From: Saprospiraceae bacterium
GTDB taxonomy: Bacteria; Bacteroidota; Bacteroidia; Chitinophagales; Saprospiraceae
Reading direction: 5' to 3'
Length of the DNA stretch: 6,145 bases
Assembly: GCA_017995875.1 (NCBI GenBank)
Contig: JAGOIB010000056.1
Location: 1-6,145, forward strand
A model generated the notes under the pieces. It made no database searches and had not been told where the DNA came from. It saw nothing but the letters and a program-made list of their open reading frames with translations. The position numbers and the translations under genes were made by a program. Shown here in pieces: positions 1-5,364 of the stretch (the stretch's first letter is position 1; each line of letters begins with the position of its first letter).

Positions 1-17
1 GGTTTCCCGGATCTTTA

Positions 18-1088
18 TCATTGCTTAAAATTAAGAAGCCAATCCTTAACGGCAAGATTAAAAGCATCAGGGTTGTCACCAATAAATTGAACAGCCACTG
101 GAAGGATATAAATTGGCAGCGATGATTGTTGCAACAATTTTCTGTGTACATCAAGCCGCATAGCATCTTTTTCGGTCGTCAGTACAATCCGTTGGCGATT
201 TCCGTCCATGTGTGCAAAATGGCGCTCCATTTCGCTGATATCGGAAGAAGAAAACGGATGATGATCATTATAGGCTAACATACGGACTTCTCCAGACTGA
301 CCGTCTACGTATTCAAGCAAATATTCAGTACCGGCAATAGCGACCACCAGCAACACATCAAGATCTTTATGAAGGGTTATTCGTTCGCCGGTTCCATACA
401 TCTTGTACGGGTTACCATAACGGTATCGGCTAAAAAAGACTTGTTGATCCTCTCTTTTACGGACGTCATTCCTGATGGTTTCCTCTTCCTTCAATGAAAT
501 ATTTTCCGGACACTTTGTGATCACAATAAAATCAGCACGATTAGCCTCACTGCGCCACTCTCTCAACCGACCTACCGGCAAAAGCCAGTCTTTTGTATAC
601 AACCTGTTGTATTCTGTCAGGAGTATGTTGAGCCCAGGCACAACTTCCCGGTGTTGATAGCCATCATCCAACAGGACGACTTGTGTTCCGGGGTATGATC
701 TAATGACCTGAGGAATGGCAAAGCTTCTGCTCTCCGCGACAGCAACAGGAACGTGAGGATATTTCCGTTTATACTGCAGGGGTTCATCACCCGTCTGTGA
801 AGCATCGTGAGAGGTAGATACCTCAAGATATCCGGACGTTTTTCGCTTATATCCCCGACTGACAACAGCCAGGAATAAGTATTCGTGCAGAAGTCGGATC
901 AGGTATTCGGTATGAGGTGTTTTACCTGTTCCGCCAACAGTAAGATTGCCAACACTAATCACAGGGATACTGAAAGAAACACCACGAAGCAAACCAATTG
1001 AATAAAGGCCGTTTCGGATAGCTACGCCAAGTCCATATAGAAGCGCTAAGGGAAGTAAAAGCAGTTTAAGAATCCATTGGTTGACCAT
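18..1088 (-). CDS. lpxK: Tetraacyldisaccharide 4'-kinase LpxK
   Basis: LpxK transfers the gamma-phosphate of ATP to the 4'-position of the tetraacyl disaccharide 1-phosphate, giving lipid IVA, on the cytoplasmic face of the inner membrane. The 356-residue protein has the family's layout: a hydrophobic N-terminal anchor (about residues 5-24), the lead-in and Walker A motif VGNLTVGGTGKTP (46-58), a Walker B-like VVLLDDGYQHR (137-147), LPVGRLRE (170-177), a DHHPF motif (275-279) and TTEKDAMRL (304-312). Length is normal for Bacteroidota. The ATG at 1086-1088 gives the expected membrane-anchor start; no strong Shine-Dalgarno sequence is visible. It lies 60 bp downstream of the permease gene on the same strand, so co-transcription is likely. 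One oddity: the usual GIANP-like motif of the C-terminal domain reads AIAGT (250-254). The P-loop and DDG residues are intact, so I expect an active enzyme. Confidence 0.96.
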   Translation of the reverse strand: MVNQWILKLLLLPLALLYGLGVAIRNGLYSIGLLRGVSFSIPVISVGNLTVGGTGKTPHTEYLIRLLHEYLFLAVVSRGYKRKTSGYLEVSTSHDASQTGDEPLQYKRKYPHVPVAVAESRSFAIPQVIRSYPGTQVVLLDDGYQHREVVPGLNILLTEYNRLYTKDWLLPVGRLREWRSEANRADFIVITKCPENISLKEEETIRNDVRKREDQQVFFSRYRYGNPYKMYGTGERITLHKDLDVLLVVAIAGTEYLLEYVDGQSGEVRMLAYNDHHPFSSSDISEMERHFAHMDGNRQRIVLTTEKDAMRLDVHRKLLQQSSLPIYILPVAVQFIGDNPDAFNLAVKDWLLNFKQ

Positions 1089-1148
1089 ACGTATCTGACC
1101 CTAAGGCTGGGGTAAAAGTAAACAGGTGATTGCAAACGAAAGTTGCCC

Positions 1149-2234
1149 TTATTTTTGAGCTGTCCGGACCAAATAATATGCCAGGCTACCGAAAATAAGA
1201 TTAGGAAGCCACATCGCCAACATTGGATTCATGTGAAGATTGGTGGAAAAAGTAAGAGCAAATTTGCTCAAAAAGACAAATAAGGCACCAATACATACAC
1301 CAAGGGCAAGATTCAAACCCATTCCTCCCCGAAGTTTTCTGGAAGAAATAGCGGCACCGATTAAACTAAGAATGACAATCGTAAAGGGTTCTGCCCAACG
1401 GCGATGATATTCAGATCGCATGATCCGTGAAAAACCAATTCCCCGTTCTTGTTCGTAACGGATAAACCGCAACAACTCAGCTGAGGTCATCATTTCTTTA
1501 TCATTGGTGTAATAAACAAAATCTGATGGGTAGAGAGCAATCGCGGTATCCAGATCCATTCCCCGGGACGAAAAATAATGTTCCTTTCCATCCTCCCAGG
1601 TCCGTACATCATAATCCATAATGCGCCACTTTTTTTCTGCCCGCAGGTATTTAAAGGATTTAGCCTGGAGCAAATAGGTCAGGCGGAGATCCTTGTATTG
1701 TTCGAGACGGAAACCCGTACCACTACTGTCGGTCGTATTATAATTGGCAATAAATACTTTAGACTCTGGCCCGATAAATAAATGAATGTTGCTGCTCTTG
1801 ACCTTATAGTTATTCTTAAAGATGTATTTGTTTTCAAAGGTCATCATGGTTTTATTCCCACGCGGAAAATAAATGTGGTTACCCAACAAATATAATCCGG
1901 CAAGAAAAAAAGAAGTGATCAGATAGGGGCGTAAAAACTGCGTATAACTCATGCCCGCATTGAGCATGGCTACTACTTCGGTGTTACGCGCCATGCGGGA
2001 CGTAAAGAAGACAACAGCAATCAGCGAAAAGATCGGCCACAACAATCCGTTGATGTATGGAATAAAATTGAGGTAATAATCGAACAGGATTTCCTTCTTG
2101 GTGACCGGCTGATCAACAAACTTTTCAATGTGTTCGCTGAAATTGATGGTGATGGAAATAATAGAGAACAGCAGCGCGGTAAAAAAAAACGTGCTCAGGT
2201 ATTTGCGTATGATATATCGGTCGAGCGTAAACAA
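1149..2234 (-). CDS. LptF/LptG-family LPS export permease (YjgP/YjgQ), TTG start
   Basis: This is an inner-membrane permease of the LptF/LptG family. Such proteins pair with the LptB ATPase and pass LPS from the inner membrane to the periplasmic Lpt bridge. The 361 residues show the family plan: three N-terminal membrane segments (about 14-32, 60-78, 101-120), a periplasmic jellyroll-type domain (about 125-270) and three C-terminal segments (about 282-298, 305-325, 337-356). The cytoplasmic loop after segment 2 carries NTEVVAMLNAGMS (84-96), matching the coupling region of the family. I cannot say whether it is the LptF or LptG counterpart, since Bacteroidota usually encode two such proteins at separate loci and no second copy is in view. 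The start codon is TTG (2232-2234): no in-frame ATG or GTG lies between it and the upstream stop (2253-2255), and TTG places DRYIIRKYL at the usual position. lpxK follows on the same strand. Confidence 0.93.
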   Translation of the reverse strand: MFTLDRYIIRKYLSTFFFTALLFSIISITINFSEHIEKFVDQPVTKKEILFDYYLNFIPYINGLLWPIFSLIAVVFFTSRMARNTEVVAMLNAGMSYTQFLRPYLITSFFLAGLYLLGNHIYFPRGNKTMMTFENKYIFKNNYKVKSSNIHLFIGPESKVFIANYNTTDSSGTGFRLEQYKDLRLTYLLQAKSFKYLRAEKKWRIMDYDVRTWEDGKEHYFSSRGMDLDTAIALYPSDFVYYTNDKEMMTSAELLRFIRYEQERGIGFSRIMRSEYHRRWAEPFTIVILSLIGAAISSRKLRGGMGLNLALGVCIGALFVFLSKFALTFSTNLHMNPMLAMWLPNLIFGSLAYYLVRTAQK

Positions 2235-2256
2235 GTTTATACCTGATTTGGGTTAG

Positions 2257-2289
2257 CAAACATAGGCAATAAACGCAAATGACCCGAAA
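2257..2289 (-). promoter_or_regulatory. Bacteroidota-type promoter for the permease-lpxK unit
   Basis: Read on the minus strand, positions 2264-2257 spell TATGTTTG, a full match to the Bacteroidota primary-sigma -7 consensus TAnnTTTG. A near-consensus -33 box, TTTC (consensus TTTG), lies at 2289-2286 with a 21-bp spacer, inside the usual range. Transcription would begin around 2250, leaving a leader of only about 15-16 nt before the TTG start at 2234. A CAGG about 10 nt upstream of the start is the only weak ribosome-binding candidate. The assignment rests on motif and position alone. Confidence 0.6.
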
Positions 2290-2340
2290 CTTATGCGATA
2301 ACAGCCCAGGGCAAAAGCCAGAAGGCCGGTACCTTAAAAC

Positions 2341-2360
2341 AAGATTCAACCATTAATCTT
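2341..2360. repeat. Short inverted repeat in the divergent intergenic region
   Basis: AAGATT (2341-2346) and AATCTT (2355-2360) are perfect 6-bp inverted arms around an 8-bp centre, in the middle of the 216-bp divergent region. There is no following T-run, so it does not look like a terminator. It could be a protein-binding site or chance; the AT-rich arms make chance quite plausible. Confidence 0.3.
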
Positions 2361-2364
2361 CTGT

Positions 2365-2381
2365 TAAAGACAATGTCTATA
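2365..2381. promoter_or_regulatory. Candidate operator dyad TAAAGACAATGTCTATA
   Basis: A 17-bp dyad is centred on A2373: AGACA (2368-2372) mirrors TGTCT (2374-2378), and after one mismatched pair two further bases on each side also pair. It lies about 70 bp upstream of the phosphatase start and about 100 bp behind the -7 box of the divergent permease gene, so it could serve either. The arms are short and the binding protein unknown. A 5-bp-arm dyad in 216 bp is not rare by chance, so this is only a candidate. Confidence 0.3.
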
Positions 2382-2407
2382 CCCATGCCGCAGGCTGGTT
2401 CTTTCGG

Positions 2408-2414
2408 TATTTTG
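2408..2414 (+). promoter_or_regulatory. Weak -7-like element upstream of the phosphatase gene
   Basis: TATTTTG resembles the TAnnTTTG -7 element but has one base too few between TA and TTTG, and no -33 TTTG is visible about 20 bp upstream. It is the best plus-strand candidate in the divergent region and would give a leader of roughly 30 nt before the ATG at 2451. Low confidence. Confidence 0.22.
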
Positions 2415-2450
2415 AAGTACCTTGCCATTGGATTTCACTGACACCATCCT

Positions 2451-3686
2451 ATGAACGATACCGGGCAGCTCAGTATTGAAAAACTACAACAAGAGCTAAG
2501 TCTCAAGCAACTTCAGATCAACAGTCTGCTCACGATTACGCAGGCTATCAACGACAACGTGGCTGCACCCGAACTGTACAATATGTACAAATCCTTTATT
2601 GGATGGGAAATGGGGATCAAGCGCATGGCCTTGTTTTTCAAGCAGGAAGATCAGTGGCAGATTGCGACACACCTTCAGGCGGACCACCTTTTGGATCGCG
2701 AGGATCTTGGCCAGGTACTAAAACGTTTTTCTAAAACACAGCGTATTGCGGATACAGATCCTGAAGCCTTGCAAGGTTTTGACCTTGTCATTCCGGTTTA
2801 CCACAAAAAGATTCCCATAGCATTTGCGTTAGTGGGTGGTATCCGTTCAGATGCAGATGAGTATAACCGTATACAATTTATCACCACGTTTACCAATATC
2901 ATCGCAGTAGCCATCGAGAACAAGCGGTTGTTTAAAAAACAAATCGAGCAGGAACGTTTTGCGCGCGACCTGGAACTTGCCAGTAGTGTGCAAAAGATGC
3001 TCATACCGGATCATCTGCCTGAGAGTCAGTTTTTTGAAATAGCCACTGTGTACAAACCTCACTTTACAGTAGGAGGCGATTATTTTGATTTTATTCAATA
3101 TGATGAGAAGCGTTTGACTTTTTGCATTGCCGATATCAGTGGAAAAGGAGTATCGGCAGCAATCCTGATGGCCAATTTTCAGGCGATCCTGCAAAGCCTC
3201 ATATACCAATACAGGGATCTGGAGACATTCGTTTTTGCCCTCAATGAAGCCGTATACAGAATCACTAAAAGCGATCGGTTTATCACTCTCTTTATTGGAG
3301 AACTCAACCTTCGAAACAATACACTACAATACATCAACGCGGGACACTTTCCACCCTTTCTGATTCAAAATGGCAAAATCACCAGGCTTGAAAGTGGTTG
3401 TACCATTATTGGGGCATTTGAAACCCTTCCCGAAATACATATGGGTGAAGTAAAGCTTACGCATCCGGGGACATTGTTTGCATGTACGGACGGACTTACG
3501 GACATTGTCAACGAACTGGAGCAATATTTTGATGACACCCAACTGACACGTATACTTGAGGGTGCAGATAAGGTTGTCTCCGCCGAATATCTAAACGAAA
3601 CTCTCATGCAGGAGGTGGACAGGTTTCGCGGATCAAGATCATACCCGGATGATATAGCAATGCTTACCTGTATGTACAAGGTTTAA
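2451..3686 (+). CDS. GAF domain / SpoIIE-type PP2C serine phosphatase
   Basis: This is a likely soluble serine/threonine phosphatase of the SpoIIE/RsbU branch, 411 residues. Residues about 5-30 form a probable amphipathic coiled coil, followed by a GAF-like sensory domain (about 35-155) and a charged linker helix (about 158-187, ending SSVQKMLIP) of the kind that passes signals to the catalytic domain. The phosphatase domain (about 190-410) keeps the metal-ligand motifs: GGDYFD (208-213), IADISGKGVSAA (226-237), AGHFPP (297-302), CTDGLTD (345-351) and PDDIAML (399-405). It should therefore be catalytically competent. In characterised relatives the substrate is a phosphorylated STAS-domain anti-anti-sigma factor. 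No STAS protein, anti-sigma kinase or sigma factor is in this window, so substrate and GAF ligand are unknown. ATG 2451 is the first start after an in-frame TGA at 2439-2441; there is no clear Shine-Dalgarno sequence. Transcribed divergently from the LPS permease gene. Confidence 0.92.
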   Translation: MNDTGQLSIEKLQQELSLKQLQINSLLTITQAINDNVAAPELYNMYKSFIGWEMGIKRMALFFKQEDQWQIATHLQADHLLDREDLGQVLKRFSKTQRIADTDPEALQGFDLVIPVYHKKIPIAFALVGGIRSDADEYNRIQFITTFTNIIAVAIENKRLFKKQIEQERFARDLELASSVQKMLIPDHLPESQFFEIATVYKPHFTVGGDYFDFIQYDEKRLTFCIADISGKGVSAAILMANFQAILQSLIYQYRDLETFVFALNEAVYRITKSDRFITLFIGELNLRNNTLQYINAGHFPPFLIQNGKITRLESGCTIIGAFETLPEIHMGEVKLTHPGTLFACTDGLTDIVNELEQYFDDTQLTRILEGADKVVSAEYLNETLMQEVDRFRGSRSYPDDIAMLTCMYKV

Positions 3687-3799
3687 TCATCGGCAGAAAA
3701 CCTTTTGAAGCAGGGTAGCGGATTGCATTCGTATAGAACCATAACAATGAAGAACATTCGTTTTTTGGACAGCAGCCGGTAAAACGTGGCAAAAATTCC

Positions 3800-3807
3800 G
3801 ACCTTTG
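3800..3807 (+). promoter_or_regulatory. Candidate -7 element (GACCTTTG) for the TM2 gene
   Basis: GACCTTTG matches the Bacteroidota -7 consensus TAnnTTTG at five of six fixed bases, and a CTTTGTC-like context is common for such promoters. It lies 41 bp before the ATG at 3849. No convincing -33 TTTG stands at the expected distance. It would allow the TM2 gene to be transcribed separately from the phosphatase gene, 162 bp upstream. Confidence 0.33.
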
Positions 3808-3838
3808 TCTAAATTGACTATCATTACAAACTACATCC

Positions 3839-3844
3839 GGAAGG
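3839..3844 (+). promoter_or_regulatory. Purine-rich ribosome-binding site before the TM2 gene
   Basis: GGAAGG, 4 bp before the ATG at 3849, is the only good Shine-Dalgarno-like sequence in front of any gene in this window. It supports that ATG as the start, although the spacing is short. Confidence 0.5.
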
Positions 3845-3848
3845 TTTC

Positions 3849-4640
3849 ATGAGAAATAAAACAGCAGCAGGGATATTCGCTTTATTTCTGGGATGGGCAG
3901 GCGTACATCGCTTTTACCTGGGCCAGGTAGGGCTGGGTATCTTATATTTCTTCCTCATGTTTTTAGGTATTTCGTTTGTGCTCGGCATTATTGATGCGGT
4001 GATTTTCTTCAATATGAGCGAGCAGGAATTTGATAGGAAATACAATTCACGTTCTGGCCTGGTTCCCCCCATCTATAACCAGAGATCGCAACAAGGATAT
4101 CCACCGATCGCCACACCACGTCAAAGAGGCCGGGTTCCTTCACCACCGAGAAACATGCAAGTGCCTGGTCGGGAGCTGCAAAATCCATACAAGGTAAACG
4201 GTATCAAAAAGTATAAGGAATTTGATCTGGAAGGAGCTATTGAGGATTTTAACAAAGGCCTTGAAATAAATCCAAGAGATATTTCCCTACACTTTAACCT
4301 GGCCTGCGCGTATTCACTAACAGAACAGGTGGATAAGGCATATGCACACCTGGACAGGGCTGTTGCATTGGGGTTTAATGATTTTGAAAAACTAAAAACC
4401 CATGATGACCTTGCCTATGTACGGATTCAGGACCGGTTTGAAGAATTTCAGAAAAACGGATACAGGCTGGAAATACCGGTAGCACCACCTATCGTCCAGA
4501 AGACAGAAGAAATACCCGCAGAGGAACAGGTTCAGGATGATGTTTTGCTGGCTCAGTTAAAAAGACTGGCTGAACTCAGAGACAGAGGATTACTTTCAGA
4601 ACAGGAGTTTGTGATAGAGAAAAAGAAGCTGACACGTTAA
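3849..4640 (+). CDS. TM2 (NINE)-TPR-SHOCT three-part membrane protein
   Basis: This 263-residue protein of unknown function joins three recognisable parts. Residues about 1-55 are a TM2/NINE domain: two membrane helices (about 6-18 and 29-53) joined by the hallmark GVHRFYLGQ (18-26). A proline-, glutamine- and arginine-rich linker (about 65-112) follows, then two tetratricopeptide-like repeats (about 115-145 and 146-178; the first has AIEDFNKGLEINP at 130-142) and a LKTHDDLAYVR segment (182-192) typical of the end of such TPR groups. After a Pro/Glu-rich spacer (about 208-230) comes a C-terminal SHOCT-like motif (about 232-262, RDRGLLSEQEF at 245-255), a short helical element often found at protein ends. 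It probably sits in the inner membrane and uses the TPR region for protein contacts; that is inference. It has its own ribosome-binding site and a possible promoter, and ends 64 bp before the CBS gene. Confidence 0.88.
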   Translation: MRNKTAAGIFALFLGWAGVHRFYLGQVGLGILYFFLMFLGISFVLGIIDAVIFFNMSEQEFDRKYNSRSGLVPPIYNQRSQQGYPPIATPRQRGRVPSPPRNMQVPGRELQNPYKVNGIKKYKEFDLEGAIEDFNKGLEINPRDISLHFNLACAYSLTEQVDKAYAHLDRAVALGFNDFEKLKTHDDLAYVRIQDRFEEFQKNGYRLEIPVAPPIVQKTEEIPAEEQVQDDVLLAQLKRLAELRDRGLLSEQEFVIEKKKLTR

Positions 4641-4704
4641 TTATTTATTAACCCACGCCACATTTGGCACAATCTTTCGTCTTAGTAGTATAAAGACCAC
4701 GTAC

Positions 4705-5364
4705 ATGATCGCCAGGGAACTTATATCACACTTAATACATCCATTGCGCACCTCTGATACAGGAGAGCAGGCGCTGACATACCTGCAGGTGTACCATCTC
4801 AAACATCTCCCTATCGTCAACAACGAATTACTGTTAGGGACCATTTCAGAAGAAGATATTACAACGAGTCCGATTGACGAGCCAATTGGATCGTTTTCTC
4901 TTGGTCTTAATAAGGCATTCGTGCGGGATTCGGATCACTTGTTTGAGGTCATGAATGTGATGGCAAACCACAAACTCACGGTGATCCCGGTGGTAGACCA
5001 AAAGGACAATTACCTCGGCCTGATTACCCTGGAGGACCTGATTCAATATTATGCACGGAGTTTTTCTTTTTCTGAACCCGGCGCCATCATTGTGATAGAA
5101 CTTCAGAAATCAGACTATAGCCTTGCCGAGATTTCACGAATCATTGAAAGCGAAAATGCCCTGGTGCTCAGCAGCTTTCTAACCCATGATGAAGGCACTA
5201 AAAAAATGTATGTCACCCTCAAAACCAACCAGACAGAAGTCCAGCATCTGCAGGCTACACTGGAGCGATTTGGATATACGATCAAGGCTACTTTTTCGGA
5301 TGAAGGCTACTTTGAAAGCCTGCAGGATCATTATGATGCCTTTTTGCATTATCTTAATGTCTGA
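4705..5364 (+). CDS. Twin-CBS domain protein with ACT-like C-terminus
   Basis: This is a 219-residue, probably cytoplasmic protein with two CBS motifs (about 1-55 and 70-117). The pattern hLPIVN...LLGTISEEDI (34-52) recurs as LTVIPVVD...YLGLITLEDL (91-112). Paired CBS motifs form a Bateman module that generally binds adenosine nucleotides. The tail (about 125-197, beginning GAIIVIELQ) has the beta-alpha-beta rhythm of an ACT-like domain, giving an AcuB-like layout. There is no catalytic domain, so it is probably a sensor or regulator. From general knowledge, related CBS genes in Bacteroidota often sit near nadK, pdxJ, uppS or bamA-type genes; here nadK is absent and the outer-membrane protein gene follows directly, overlapping by one base. 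No strong Shine-Dalgarno sequence precedes the ATG. A CACATTTG at 4659-4666 could be a weak -7 element. Confidence 0.87.
   Translation: MIARELISHLIHPLRTSDTGEQALTYLQVYHLKHLPIVNNELLLGTISEEDITTSPIDEPIGSFSLGLNKAFVRDSDHLFEVMNVMANHKLTVIPVVDQKDNYLGLITLEDLIQYYARSFSFSEPGAIIVIELQKSDYSLAEISRIIESENALVLSSFLTHDEGTKKMYVTLKTNQTEVQHLQATLERFGYTIKATFSDEGYFESLQDHYDAFLHYLNV

Larger units (their letters stand above)
2235..2450. other. Divergent intergenic region between LPS permease and phosphatase genes
   Basis: This 216-bp gap is the longest gene-free stretch in the window. It contains the good minus-strand promoter (2257-2289), two short dyads (2341-2360 and 2365-2381) and a weak plus-strand -7-like element (2408-2414). 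A TTG-started 74-codon minus-strand frame (2349-2125) crosses it but runs out of frame into the permease gene and lacks protein-like features. I see no RNA gene or terminator here. Confidence 0.6.

Noticed and set aside
2125..2349. 74-codon minus-strand open frame across the divergent region
   Set aside because: It starts at TTG, overlaps the permease N-terminus in another frame, and its translation shows no domain, signal peptide or coding character.
2847..3209. 120-codon antisense open frame within the phosphatase gene
   Set aside because: It lies wholly inside the well-supported phosphatase coding sequence, begins with TTG, and has no recognisable motif.
3666..3683. Imperfect hairpin ACCTGTA/TACAAGGT at the end of the phosphatase gene as a terminator
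   Set aside because: It lies within the last codons, has a bulged A and a 2-base loop, and no T-run follows.
3747..3782. 11-codon open frame (MKNIRFLDSSR) between the phosphatase and TM2 genes, possibly a leader peptide
   Set aside because: There is no ribosome-binding site, no attenuator structure and no codon bias suggesting regulation, and the candidate promoter lies downstream of it.
4657..4668. Inverted repeat GCCA-CATT-TGGC between the TM2 and CBS genes as a terminator
   Set aside because: The stem is only 4 bp and no T-run follows; chance is the simpler explanation.
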